A stretch of DNA of 64,000 nucleotides from Achromobacter xylosoxidans (GCF_001457475.1 NZ_LN831029.1:2852001-2916000), one strand, 5' to 3'; counted from the first letter of the stretch, positions 29,714 to 38,296 are shown. The notes: a model not told the origin generated them from the letters alone. Numbers and translations: made by a program.

Positions 29714-31150
29714 ATGAAGACTTTGCACACCGATATCGCCGTCCTGGGCGCCGGCACCGCCGGCCTGGCCGCCTACCGCGCCGCCAAGGCCGCGGGCAAG
29801 CGCGCGCTGCTGATCGAAGGCGGCCCCTACGGCACCACCTGCGCCCGGGTCGGCTGCATGCCGTCCAAACTGCTGATCGCGGCCGCCGAGGCCGCGCACC
29901 AGGCGGCGCACACCGCGCCGTTCGGCGTGCACGTCGAGGGCGAGGTCACGGTCAATGGCGAAGAGGTGATGGACCGCGTCAAGCGCGAGCGCGACCGTTT
30001 CGTCGGCTTCGTGCTCGAGGGCGTGGAGAACATCCCGGCGGAAGACAAGATCCGCGGCTATGCCCGCTTCGAATCGGACACGGTGCTGCGGGTCGACGAC
30101 CACACCGAGATCCATGCGTCCCGCGTGGTGATCGCGACCGGCTCGCGGCCGTCGGTGCCGCCGCCGTTCCGCGGGCTGGGCGACCGCCTGGTGCTGAACG
30201 ACGACGTGTTCGCCTGGGATGACCTGCCGCGCCGCGTGGCGGTGTTCGGCCCCGGCGTGATCGGGCTGGAGCTGGGCCAGGCGCTGGCGCGGCTGGGCGT
30301 CGAGGTGCGCGTGTTCGGCGTCAGCGGCAGCCTGGGCGGCATCAGCGATCCGCAGGTGCGCCACAGCGCCCGCAAGATCTTCCAGCAGGAGTTCTACCTG
30401 GACCCGGATGCGCGCGTACTGGAAACCCAGCGCGTCGGCGACGAGGTCGAGGTGCGCTACGTGGCGCTGGACAACACCGAACGCACCGAGCGCTTCGACT
30501 ACGCGCTGGTGGCCACCGGCCGCCGCCCCAATGTGGATGGCCTGGGCCTGGAGAACACTTCGCTGCAGCTGAACGCGCAGGGCGTGCCGCTGTTCGACCG
30601 CGAGACCATGCAGGCGGGCGCTTCGGCCATCTTCATCGCCGGTGACGCCAATGCCGACGCGCCGCTGCTGCACGAGGCCGCCGACGAAGGCCGTATCGCC
30701 GGCGAGAACGCGGCGCGCTATCCCGAAGTGCGCCAGGGGTTGCGCCGCGCGCCGCTGGCGGTGGTGTTCTCGGACCCGCAGATCGCGCTGGCCGGGCAGG
30801 GCCACGCCCGCCTGACGCCGGGCACTTTCGTGACGGGCGAGGTCGATTTCGGCGACCAGGGCCGTTCGCGGGTGATGCTGAAGAACCGCGGCCTGCTGCA
30901 CGTGTACGCCGATATCGCCACCGGCCGTTTCCTGGGCGCGGAGATGGTCGGCCCCAGCGCCGAGCACATCGGCCACCTGCTGGCGTGGGCGGTGCAGCAG
31001 GAGCTGACCGTGGCGCGCATGCTGGAAATGCCGTTCTACCATCCGGTCATCGAGGAAGGCCTGCGCACCGCGCTGCGCGACGCGGCCGCCAAGCTGGCGC
31101 GGGCGCAGGAAGCGCTGCGCCAGGTGGAGGCGGAAGACGCCGCGGCCTGA
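29714..31150 (+). CDS. Dihydrolipoamide dehydrogenase-like flavoprotein
   Basis: The 478-residue protein is a class I pyridine-nucleotide-disulfide oxidoreductase. It has the FAD loop GAGTAG at 12-17, redox cysteines in CARVGC (43 and 48), an NAD(P) fold with GPGVIGLELGQALARLG near 180, the second FAD motif IFIAGDANAD, and a C-terminal HPVIEE that supplies the His-Glu pair of the active site. No lipoyl-complex genes (E1/E2) are nearby, so its partner is not a standard dehydrogenase complex. It follows the peroxiredoxin-glutaredoxin by 204 bases, and may serve as a reductase for disulfide stress. The ATG at 29714 is preceded by GGGGGAT. Confidence 0.85.
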   Translation: MKTLHTDIAVLGAGTAGLAAYRAAKAAGKRALLIEGGPYGTTCARVGCMPSKLLIAAAEAAHQAAHTAPFGVHVEGEVTVNGEEVMDRVKRERDRFVGFVLEGVENIPAEDKIRGYARFESDTVLRVDDHTEIHASRVVIATGSRPSVPPPFRGLGDRLVLNDDVFAWDDLPRRVAVFGPGVIGLELGQALARLGVEVRVFGVSGSLGGISDPQVRHSARKIFQQEFYLDPDARVLETQRVGDEVEVRYVALDNTERTERFDYALVATGRRPNVDGLGLENTSLQLNAQGVPLFDRETMQAGASAIFIAGDANADAPLLHEAADEGRIAGENAARYPEVRQGLRRAPLAVVFSDPQIALAGQGHARLTPGTFVTGEVDFGDQGRSRVMLKNRGLLHVYADIATGRFLGAEMVGPSAEHIGHLLAWAVQQELTVARMLEMPFYHPVIEEGLRTALRDAAAKLARAQEALRQVEAEDAAA

Positions 31151-31166
31151 ACGCCGTCTCCATGCA

Positions 31167-31197
31167 AAAGGGCTGCCCCGTGGGCAGCCCTTTTTTC
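31167..31197 (+). terminator. Terminator after the flavoprotein gene
   Basis: AAAGGGCTGCCC pairs with GGGCAGCCCTTT across a three-base loop, followed by a run of T. The convergent rlmJ gene ends just downstream, so it can serve both strands. Confidence 0.85.
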
Positions 31198-31211
31198 GTT
31201 CCGGCCTGGAA

Positions 31212-32102
31212 TCAGTCGTCGGACTGCTTCTTGGGCGCGGGGAACGGATTCTCGCGGAATTGCAGCGTGAAGCCGGCGCGTTCGTCCTGGCCCAGCTCAC
31301 GCGCCAGGTAGGGCATGGTCTGCTTGAGGGCGTCGTGCAGCGTCCACGGCGGGTTGATCAGGAACATGCCGCTGCCGTGCAGGCCGTAGCCGTCGATGGT
31401 GGCCTTCTTGACGGTGAGGGTGGCGTGCAGCCAGCTCTTGACCTTGAGGTTCTCGAAGTGACGCGCCATTTCGCTGGCCTCGCGCCGCTGCACCAGCGGA
31501 TACCAGACGGCGATGGTGCCGGTGGCGAAGCGTTTGACGCATTCCTTGACGGTGATCAGCGTGCGGCGGTAGTCGTTCTTGTCTTCATAGGACGGGTCGA
31601 TCAGCACCATGCCGCGGCGCGTCGGCGGCGGCAGCAGGGCCTTGACGCCCTCGAAGCCGTCGTCGCCGTAGATGGTGGTCTGGCGCTGCGCGGTGCGGTC
31701 CATGTGTTCGAGGTTGCCGACCAGCGTGTCGATCTCGGTCGGGTGCATTTCGAACAGGCGCAGGCGGTCGGACGGGCGCAGCGCGTCCAGCGTCAGCCAG
31801 GGCGAGCCGGGGTAGCGCTTGAGACGGCCGTTGGTGTTGAAGGCGCGGATGCGGGCGACGTAGTCGGCCAGCAGGGGCGGCAGGTCGTCGCGTTCCCACA
31901 GGCGGCCGATGCCATCGGCGAATTCCGAGGTCTTGGCGGCCCAGTCGCTGTCCAGGCTGTAGAGGCCGGCGCCGGCGTGGGTGTCGATGACCCAGTAGGG
32001 CGCGTCCTTGCGGTTGAAGTAGTCCAGGGCGTGGACCAGGATGGCGTGCTTGAGCACGTCGGCGTGGTTGCCGGCGTGGAAGGCGTGGCGATAGCTGAAC
32101 AC
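31212..32102 (-). CDS. rlmJ: 23S rRNA (adenine-2030-N6)-methyltransferase RlmJ
   Basis: RlmJ methylates A2030 of 23S rRNA with SAM. The 296-residue protein starts with the conserved MFSYRHAFHAGNHADVLKH and carries VIDTHAGAG (SAM site) and the catalytic DPSYE near residue 168. Length and order match the E. coli enzyme. It is followed on the same strand by ugpQ (upstream in transcription) with a 12-base spacer, so the two may be cotranscribed. Confidence 0.94.
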   Translation of the reverse strand: MFSYRHAFHAGNHADVLKHAILVHALDYFNRKDAPYWVIDTHAGAGLYSLDSDWAAKTSEFADGIGRLWERDDLPPLLADYVARIRAFNTNGRLKRYPGSPWLTLDALRPSDRLRLFEMHPTEIDTLVGNLEHMDRTAQRQTTIYGDDGFEGVKALLPPPTRRGMVLIDPSYEDKNDYRRTLITVKECVKRFATGTIAVWYPLVQRREASEMARHFENLKVKSWLHATLTVKKATIDGYGLHGSGMFLINPPWTLHDALKQTMPYLARELGQDERAGFTLQFRENPFPAPKKQSDD

Positions 32103-32114
32103 GGGGCGGGGGCC

Positions 32115-32864
32115 TCAGGCGGCCGGCCGGATGGCGGCCAGTTCGTCGGTGAAGATGCCGTCGATGCCCCAGTCGAGCAGCAGGCGCGCGCGCTCGGGGT
32201 CGTTGACGGTCCAGGCGGCGATGCGGTAGCCGGCGGCGTGCACGGCGTCGATCAGTTCGCGCGTGGCGTCCTTCTGGTTGATGTTCAGGGCAACACAGTC
32301 GTACTTGACCAGGCGGTCGAGCCAGTCGGCCGGCACCTTCTCGACCAGCAGGGCGCGCGGCAGTTCGGGCGCGGCGTCCTTGGCGGCCTGCAGGGCTTCC
32401 TCGGCGAAGGAGGACAGCAGCGGAGCCACGGCGGCGCCTTTCCAGAGTTCACGGGCTGCCAGGGCGACGGCGGCGCCGGTCTCGGCTTCGCGGCCGGGGC
32501 AGGGCTTGATCTCGACGTTGCTGGCGATGCCGTTGGCGACGGTGTAGCGGGCCACGGCGGCGAAGGTGGGCAGGGGCTCGCCGGCGTAGGCGGCGGAGTG
32601 CCAGCTGCCGAAGTCCAGTTGCGCCAGTTCGCTGAAGGTCTTGGCGGCGGCGGGACCGTGGCCGTTGGAGGTGCGGTCGACGTCGTCGTCGTGCATCAGG
32701 ACCAGGACGTTGTCACGGCTGAGCTTGACGTCGTATTCGAACATGGTGAAGCCGTGTTCGGCGCCGACGCGCATGGCGGCGAGGGTGTTCTCCGGGGCCA
32801 GGCGGCCGCCGCCGCGGTGGGCGATGTGGCGGGAATAGGGCCAGGTGGGGAGGGATGCGGTCAT
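32115..32864 (-). CDS. ugpQ: Glycerophosphodiester phosphodiesterase UgpQ
   Basis: This 249-residue cytoplasmic enzyme splits glycerophosphodiesters to glycerol-3-phosphate and an alcohol. The GDPD motif is complete: AHRGG with H16, ENTLAA, the EYDVKLS acidic pair (E43, D45) and HDD with H58. The start is chosen as the ATG at 32864, giving the normal UgpQ length. The frame stays open about 400 bases further upstream, but that part is the GC-rich intergenic repeat and does not look like protein. Confidence 0.92.
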   Translation of the reverse strand: MTASLPTWPYSRHIAHRGGGRLAPENTLAAMRVGAEHGFTMFEYDVKLSRDNVLVLMHDDDVDRTSNGHGPAAAKTFSELAQLDFGSWHSAAYAGEPLPTFAAVARYTVANGIASNVEIKPCPGREAETGAAVALAARELWKGAAVAPLLSSFAEEALQAAKDAAPELPRALLVEKVPADWLDRLVKYDCVALNINQKDATRELIDAVHAAGYRIAAWTVNDPERARLLLDWGIDGIFTDELAAIRPAA

Positions 32865-33317
32865 TTCTGTTGATGCTTTGGGGTTCTTTGGGACAGGGTG
32901 GAAGGATACTCTGTTCTGGGGGTTCCTTTCCTTTCGTGCGGGGGCGGGTTTTTGCTTCGTGCCTGTGTGGCGGCTTCGGTTCTTTTGGGCGCGGCTGCGG
33001 GGCCGTGGCGCGGGGCCGGGGCTACGAGGCTTGTCCGGCGCCTGCGCGCCGGACAGCGCGTCCTCATCCTCGTCGCCTGCGGCTCCTTCGGATTCCGTCG
33101 CGCGCGCCTCTACACGCCCCGGCCCCGCGCCACGGCCCCACAGCCGCTCGCGGTGGTGAAAGTTCGGGGCGTCGCTGGGGCGGGGGGTGTGCTTGGGCTT
33201 CGTGGGAAGGATTGCGGCGCTTGAAGGATTTGCTGGCGCCCGTCCGGCCAGGCCGCCCTGCGCGGCCCGGCCGGACATACGTGGGGGGTGCTTGCGGCGG
33301 GCGCATCTTCCTGGCTC
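32865..33317. other. Gene-free region with inverted-repeat element
   Basis: This 453-base gap between ugpQ and the M20 peptidase gene has no credible coding sequence. It is dominated by the element at 32991-33147 and by GC-rich flanks. Several ORFs cross it in different frames, with compositions of Arg, Ala and Pro that reflect base composition only. Confidence 0.65.
32991..33147. repeat. Long inverted-repeat intergenic element
   Basis: Two 32-base arms at 32991-33022 and 33116-33147 are complementary with one mismatch; their shared core is GGCGCGGGGCCGGGGC. The 93-base interior has an additional perfect 9-base-pair hairpin (GTCCGGCGC with its complement, 33033-33054) and a second pair of GAGGC/GCCTC segments next to the arms. 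As RNA it would fold into a large cloverleaf-like structure. It looks like a non-coding repeat family of this genus, but only one copy is in the window. Confidence 0.75.
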
Positions 33318-34610
33318 TTATTTCATCGGGGCCTTGTCCTGGGAGACGTCCATGATCATGCGGGCGGCCAGGTAGAGGCGGGGGACGATGGAGGGGATCT
33401 GGATGTACTCGGCGTCGTTGGAGTGGGCGCCGAAGCCGCTCAGGCCCATGCCTTCGATGACGGGGCCGCGGGCCTTGAGGGCGGCGAAGGCGGCGTCGGT
33501 GCCGCCGCCGCTGGCGCGGTCGATGACTTTCATGGGCAGGCCGAGTTCCTGGTAGATGGCGACGCCGTGGTTGGCGAGGGCGCGCGAGGCGGGGGTGGCT
33601 TCCAGCGGCGGGCGGCGCACTTCGAATTTGAGGCTGACCTTGGCGTCGGGCAGCAGCTTTTTCTGGATGCGTTCCTGCAAGGTGCGTTCCAGGGCGTCGA
33701 AGTCGGCGACCTTGAGGGCGCGGGCGTCGGCCTGGGCGGTGGCCTGGCCGGGGATGACATTGCGGTTGGTGCCGGCCTGGGCCACGGTCCAGTTCAGTTT
33801 CAGGCCTTCCTCGGGCTTGGAGAGGTCTTTCAGTTGCAGGATCTGGTGCGACAGCTCGGTGAGGGCGTTGACGCCGCCTTCGGGGCGGGCGCCGGCGTGC
33901 GAGGTCTTGCCCTGCACGGTCAGGTAGGCGGCGCCGATGCCGCTGGTGGCCAGGGTCAGGCGGGCCTCGGCGCCGCCGCCTTCGAAGGAAAACACCGCGT
34001 CCTGGTCGGCGCCCAGGCGGGTGATGGTGGCGCGGGCGCCGGGGGAACTGATTTCCTCGTCGCCGTTGATCAGCACGGTCAGGGTGCCGTAGTCCTTGAA
34101 ACCCAGTTTCTGCAACAGGGCCAGGGTGTGCAGGATGGTGGCCACGCCGTGCTTGTCGTCGGCGATGCCCAGGCCGTAGGCGCGGTCGCCATCGATGCGG
34201 AAGGGCTGGTCCTTGAGCATGCCGTTGCGGTAGACGGTGTCCATGTGCGCGATCAGCATGATCTTCTTCTGGCCGCTGCCCTTGAATTCGGCGTGCACCA
34301 TCGGGCCGACGCGCTCCGGCGTGTCATCCAGGCGGAAGATGTCGGCGGGTTGAATGATCTCGACCTTGCCGCCCAGGGCCTTGAAGCGTTCGCCGATGAG
34401 CGCGGCGATGCGTTCCACGCCCTCCACGTCCTTGCTGCCCGATTCGATGCCGACCAGGTCGCGCATGGTGTCCAGCATGGGCTGCTGCTGGGCCTTGGCG
34501 GCGTCGTGCACGGCGGCCAGCGGGGCGGCCTGGAGGGCGGATGCGCCGCCCAGGCAGGCCAGGGCGAGGAGGGTGCGAAGGACGAGCGGACGTGAGGACG
34601 GGAGCGGCAT
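33318..34610 (-). CDS. Secreted M20 peptidase, CPG2-like
   Basis: The 430-residue protein has a signal peptide (cleavage near LQA-A at 28-29) and the co-catalytic zinc site of family M20: IAHMDTV, GIADDKHG, GDEEISS and the late AHSNDAEYI. A dimerisation domain lies in the middle. Similar proteins are glutamate carboxypeptidases (CPG2) that split C-terminal glutamate from folates or peptides, which is a plausible but unproven activity here. It is exported to the periplasm. It is divergent from ppiD. Confidence 0.87.
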   Translation of the reverse strand: MPLPSSRPLVLRTLLALACLGGASALQAAPLAAVHDAAKAQQQPMLDTMRDLVGIESGSKDVEGVERIAALIGERFKALGGKVEIIQPADIFRLDDTPERVGPMVHAEFKGSGQKKIMLIAHMDTVYRNGMLKDQPFRIDGDRAYGLGIADDKHGVATILHTLALLQKLGFKDYGTLTVLINGDEEISSPGARATITRLGADQDAVFSFEGGGAEARLTLATSGIGAAYLTVQGKTSHAGARPEGGVNALTELSHQILQLKDLSKPEEGLKLNWTVAQAGTNRNVIPGQATAQADARALKVADFDALERTLQERIQKKLLPDAKVSLKFEVRRPPLEATPASRALANHGVAIYQELGLPMKVIDRASGGGTDAAFAALKARGPVIEGMGLSGFGAHSNDAEYIQIPSIVPRLYLAARMIMDVSQDKAPMK

Positions 34611-34822
34611 CGAAAGTCACCTCTGCATGAAAAGGGGAAGGAAGGCGCCGGCCACGGCGTGGCGGCCCGGGTTTCACGATACGAGTGGGGACGGAAGGCG
34701 AAAACCGGGGTTTCCCGGGTTGACCGGGACGGGCTTCCGTGGGGGTGGAAACCCCGTGCCGCGGGGGCGGGAGGGGCGCTGGGCGCACCGGTGTAAGCAG
34801 ACGCTGCGGGACGAATGAGAAA

Positions 34823-34831
34823 TGCTAAAAT
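34823..34831 (+). promoter_or_regulatory. Extended -10 promoter upstream of ppiD
   Basis: TGCTAAAAT is an extended -10 (TG-N-TAAAAT). Transcription would start near 34838, about 110 bases before the ppiD start codon. Confidence 0.5.
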
Positions 34832-34865
34832 CCGCCCGCTGACCCGGTTTGACCGGTATGGGAAT

Positions 34866-34891
34866 AGGGCGAATGAGATTCGCCTTTTTTT
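34866..34891 (+). terminator. Intrinsic terminator inside the ppiD leader
   Basis: GGCGAAT at 34868-34874 pairs with ATTCGCC at 34878-34884 (extended outward) with loop GAG, followed directly by seven T. It lies after the promoter and before the gene, so it would either end a short transcript of about 50 bases or act as an attenuator. Confidence 0.75.
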
Positions 34892-34949
34892 ATGCGTTTT
34901 CGTGCGGCCCGGGCGGAAGTCTCCTCCCGAGTGCGGCAACAGGGATTCC

Positions 34950-36920
34950 ATGTTCGAATTTATTCGCAGCCACCGGCGCTGGATGCAGTTCATCCTGCTG
35001 CTTCTGATTGTGCCGTCCTTCTTCCTCGTCGGGATCCAGGGCTATGAGAGCTTCATGCGCAAGGAGCCGGAATTGGCGACGGTCGCCGGCCAGCCGATTT
35101 CCCGCGCGGAGTTCGACCAGGCGCACCGCAACCAGCTGGAACAATACCGCCAGCGCCTGGGCGCGCAGTTCGACCCGGCCGTGATCGACACGCCGCAACT
35201 GCGCGAGGCGCTGCTGAACCAGCTGATCAACCAGCGCCTGCTGGCGAACGTGGCCGTGGACAACCGCTTCTCGGTGTCCGATGAAACGCTGCGCAACACC
35301 ATTGCCGCGATTCCGGAAGTGCAGGACAACGGCCGCTTCTCGCCCGAGCGCTACCGCCAGGTGCTGGCGGCCCAGGGCATGTCGCCGACCTCGTTCGAGG
35401 CCGGCCTGCGCCGTGACCTGGCCGTGGCCCGCGTGCTGGAACCGGTCGGGCAGTCGGCCCGCGCGCCCGCCGAAGTGGTGGCGTCGCTCGAAACCGCCCT
35501 GACGCAGCAGCGCACCGTGCAACTGCGCCGCTTCGCCGCCGCCGATTTCCGCTCGCAAGTGACTGTCACCCCGGCCGACATCCAGGCCTGGTACGACGCC
35601 AACAAGCAGCAATTGCAGGTTCCCGAGCAGGTCCAGGTGCAGTACCTGGTGCTGAACGAAGCCGCCGCCACCGAGGGCGTGCAGGTCAAGGACGAGGACC
35701 TGACGTCGTATTACGAACAGAACAAGAACCGCTTCGGCCAGCCCGAGCGCCGCCGCGCCAGCCACATCATGATCGAAGTGCCCGCGGGCGCTTCGGAAGA
35801 TGCGCGCAAGGCCGCCCGCGCCAAGGCCGAGGCCCTGGCTACGCAGGCCGCCGCCAACCCGGCGCAGTTCGCCGAGCTGGCCCGCAAGAATTCGCAGGAC
35901 GCCGGTTCGGCCGCCAATGGCGGCGACCTGGGCTGGCTGGCGCCGGGCATGCTGTCCGGCCCGCTGGAAAAGGCGATCTTCAGCCAGTCCAAGGACCAGG
36001 TGTCCGGCGTGGTCGAAAGCCCGTCGGGCTTCCACGTGGTCAAGGTCACCGAGATCCAGCCGGCCGCGATCAAGCCGCTGGCCGAGGTCAAGGACCAGAT
36101 CACCGCCGAAGTGCGCAAGCAACTGGCCGCCGTGCGTTTTTCGGAGATGGCCAGCCAGCTGAACAAGCAGGTCTACGACCAGCGCGACAGCCTGCAACCG
36201 GCCGCCGACGCGGTGGGCCTGAAGCTGCGCACCGCTTCGGGGGTGACGCGCGAGGGCCTGTTGCCCGCCGACCAGGCCGGCCCCGGTTCCGCCGTGGACA
36301 GCCCGGACGCCGCGCTGCTGGACAATCCGCGCGTGCGCCAGGTGCTGTTCTCGCCCGACGTGCTGCGTGAAAAGCAGAATTCCGGCGTGATCGAGCTGTC
36401 GCCCGACACCATGCTGGCGGTGCGCGTGGCCGCGGTGCAGCCGGCCCATGTGCCGCCGCTGGACAAGGTCAGCGATTCGATTCGCGCCAAGCTGCTGGAC
36501 GAGCGTTCGGCCGAAGCCGCCAAGAAGGCCGGCGAGGCCGCGCTGGCGGCCGACCAGGCCAACCCGGCCGCCGCGCCGGAAGGCTTCGGCGGTCCGCTGG
36601 TGGTGTCGCGCCAGGATCCGAAGAACCTGCCGCGCTCGGTGCTGGACGCCGTGATGCGCCTGCCGGCCGCCAAGTTGCCGGCCTACACCGGCGTGCAGTC
36701 GGGCGCCGATTACACGCTGGTGCGCCTGGAGAAGGTCGAGGCCGGCACGGTCGAGGCCGCCGACAAGGAACGCCTGGCGCAGCAATTGGCGGGCGCCTGG
36801 GGCCAGGCCGAGAACGAAGCGCTGGTGCGCATGCTGCGCGAGGAATACAAGGTGCAGGTGCTGCCGGCGGCCGCCGAGGCCATCCGCGGCGGCGACGCCT
36901 CGCAGCAGGCGGCGGGCTGA
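34950..36920 (+). CDS. ppiD: Periplasmic chaperone/PPIase PpiD
   Basis: PpiD is anchored in the inner membrane by one N-terminal helix (about 15-35) and works in the periplasm at the Sec translocon exit. The 656-residue protein has the SurA-N/PpiD N-terminal domain (MFEFIRSHRRWMQFI then helix), a parvulin domain at about 260-365 (RRASHIMIEV, NGGDLGWLAPGML) and a further PPIase-like C-terminal domain. The active-site-like residues of the parvulin domain are partly present; E. coli PpiD has little isomerase activity. The ATG at 34950 follows AGGGA. Confidence 0.92.
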   Translation: MFEFIRSHRRWMQFILLLLIVPSFFLVGIQGYESFMRKEPELATVAGQPISRAEFDQAHRNQLEQYRQRLGAQFDPAVIDTPQLREALLNQLINQRLLANVAVDNRFSVSDETLRNTIAAIPEVQDNGRFSPERYRQVLAAQGMSPTSFEAGLRRDLAVARVLEPVGQSARAPAEVVASLETALTQQRTVQLRRFAAADFRSQVTVTPADIQAWYDANKQQLQVPEQVQVQYLVLNEAAATEGVQVKDEDLTSYYEQNKNRFGQPERRRASHIMIEVPAGASEDARKAARAKAEALATQAAANPAQFAELARKNSQDAGSAANGGDLGWLAPGMLSGPLEKAIFSQSKDQVSGVVESPSGFHVVKVTEIQPAAIKPLAEVKDQITAEVRKQLAAVRFSEMASQLNKQVYDQRDSLQPAADAVGLKLRTASGVTREGLLPADQAGPGSAVDSPDAALLDNPRVRQVLFSPDVLREKQNSGVIELSPDTMLAVRVAAVQPAHVPPLDKVSDSIRAKLLDERSAEAAKKAGEAALAADQANPAAAPEGFGGPLVVSRQDPKNLPRSVLDAVMRLPAAKLPAYTGVQSGADYTLVRLEKVEAGTVEAADKERLAQQLAGAWGQAENEALVRMLREEYKVQVLPAAAEAIRGGDASQQAAG

Positions 36921-36966
36921 CCGGCCTGCCGCGTCGCGCGCGGGCCGCCCAGGCCCGCGTTATTCA

Positions 36967-37626
36967 TCATTGCAGCAAGGGCCGCAGCACCGGCCACACA
37001 TTGTCCAGCAACCTGGCCTGGGCATCCTCGTTGGGATGGATGCCATCGGCCTGGAACATCGCCCGGTCCGTTGCGATACCTTCCATCAGGAAGGGCACGA
37101 GCCGGGCGTTTTCGTCTTTGGCGACGGTCGGGAATACCTGCGAAAAGCGCTGGGTGTAGTCACGGCCATAGTTGGGCGGGATCTGCATGCCGACGATGAC
37201 CACCTTGGCCTCGGCCTTGCGCGCCGCCTGCGCCATGGTGCGCAGGTTCTGTTCGGTCATGTTCAGCGGCAGCCCGCGCAGGGCGTCGTTCGAACCCAGT
37301 TCCAGCACCACCACCGCCGGCTCGTGCTGGCGCAGCAGGGCCGGCAAGCGGGCGACGCCGCCGCTGGTGGTGTCGCCGCTGATGCTGGCGTTGACCACCT
37401 TGTACTTCGGGTATTGTTCGGAAAGCCGCGCGGACAGCAGCGGCACCCAGCCGGTGCCGCGCTTGATGCCGTATTCGGCGGCCAGGCTGTCGCCCACCAC
37501 CAGCACGGTGCGCTGCGCGGAACCCTGGGCCGCGGCGGCGGTCTGAGCGTGGGCGGGCGCCATCAGCGTGGCCGTGGCGAGCGTGGATATCAGTAGTGAA
37601 CGGCGAATCAGGGGAATCAGGCGCAT
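36967..37626 (-). CDS. tesA: Multifunctional esterase/lysophospholipase TesA
   Basis: The 219-residue GDSL-hydrolase has a signal peptide (MRLIPLIRRSLL..., cleavage near AHA-Q at 27-28) and the SGNH blocks: VVGDSLAAEYG (nucleophile Ser), the Gly in SISGDTTSGG, ELGSNDALRG (Asn) and DGIHPN with the Asp and His of the triad. It hydrolyses acyl-thioesters and lysophospholipids in the periplasm. The start codon overlaps that of ybbA on the other strand (CATG at 37624-37627), so its promoter must lie within ybbA. Confidence 0.92.
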   Translation of the reverse strand: MRLIPLIRRSLLISTLATATLMAPAHAQTAAAAQGSAQRTVLVVGDSLAAEYGIKRGTGWVPLLSARLSEQYPKYKVVNASISGDTTSGGVARLPALLRQHEPAVVVLELGSNDALRGLPLNMTEQNLRTMAQAARKAEAKVVIVGMQIPPNYGRDYTQRFSQVFPTVAKDENARLVPFLMEGIATDRAMFQADGIHPNEDAQARLLDNVWPVLRPLLQ

Positions 37627-38296
37627 GGATAGCAAGAATTCGATCGAGGTGAAAGGGCTGGGCAAGCGGGTGGCCGATGCCGGCGGGACGCTGTCTATCC
37701 TGGAAGACATCGATTTTACGGTGGCGTCGGGCAGCGCCGTGGCCATCACCGGCAGCTCCGGGTCGGGCAAGTCCACCTTGCTGGGACTGCTGGCCGGGCT
37801 GGATGTTCCCAGCAGCGGCAGCGTGCGGCTGGCCGGGCAGGACCTGTTCGCCCTGGACGAGGACGGCCGCGCGCGCCTGCGGGCCAATCACGTGGGGTTC
37901 GTGTTCCAGTCGTTCCAGCTCCTGCCGAACCTGACGGCGCTGGAAAACGTCATGCTGCCGCTGGAACTGGCGGGCCAGCCGGCGCGCGAGGCGGCCCAGG
38001 CCATGCTCGAGCGCGTCGGCCTGGGCGCGCGCCTGCATCACTATCCGCGCACCCTGTCCGGCGGCGAGCAGCAGCGTGTATCGCTGGCGCGCGCGTTCGT
38101 GGTGCGGCCCGACCTGCTGTTCGCCGATGAACCCACGGGCAGCCTGGACGCCGCCACCGGCGTCACCGTCATCGATCTGATGTTCGACCTGCACCGGGAG
38201 CACGGCACCACGCTGGTGCTGGTGACGCACGATCCCCAACTGGCGGCGCGTTGCGGCCGGCAGGTGGTGCTGGCGGCGGGACGCATGGCCGCGTAG
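37625..38296 (+). CDS. ybbA: ABC transporter ATPase YbbA-like
   Basis: The 223-residue ATPase is of the LolD/YbbA class: Walker A GSSGSGKST near 45-53, signature LSGGEQQR, Walker B LLFADEPTGSLD. In E. coli YbbA works with the large permease YbbP, which is expected next to it; none is present here, the next genes being a terminator and an unrelated importer. The partner may lie elsewhere. AGGGGA about 8 bases before the ATG supports this start. Confidence 0.88.
   Translation: MDSKNSIEVKGLGKRVADAGGTLSILEDIDFTVASGSAVAITGSSGSGKSTLLGLLAGLDVPSSGSVRLAGQDLFALDEDGRARLRANHVGFVFQSFQLLPNLTALENVMLPLELAGQPAREAAQAMLERVGLGARLHHYPRTLSGGEQQRVSLARAFVVRPDLLFADEPTGSLDAATGVTVIDLMFDLHREHGTTLVLVTHDPQLAARCGRQVVLAAGRMAA

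Larger units (their letters stand above)
34611..34949. other. Divergent promoter region M20 peptidase/ppiD
   Basis: This 339-base gap has an AT-poor part next to the peptidase gene and, near ppiD, a promoter at 34823-34831 followed by a terminator at 34866-34891. I see no further gene. Confidence 0.6.

Noticed and set aside
28712..31300. An 862-codon open frame on the minus strand
   Set aside because: It is antisense to the peroxiredoxin-glutaredoxin and flavoprotein genes, which have full family motifs on the other strand.
31260..32873. A 537-codon open frame on the plus strand
   Set aside because: It is antisense to rlmJ and ugpQ, both of which are clear by motif.
32865..33278. N-terminal extension of ugpQ through the inverted repeat
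   Set aside because: The frame is open, but the extra residues are Pro/Arg/Lys-rich and the normal UgpQ start at 32864 gives the family length.
33288..34595. A 435-codon Gly/Ala-rich open frame on the plus strand
   Set aside because: It is the mirror of the M20 peptidase gene; its repeats of Gly, Val and Ala come from the antisense of coding codons.
34838..34891. A tRNA gene before ppiD
   Set aside because: Some relatives have tRNA genes near ppiD, but the region is too short and lacks the T-arm and acceptor stem.
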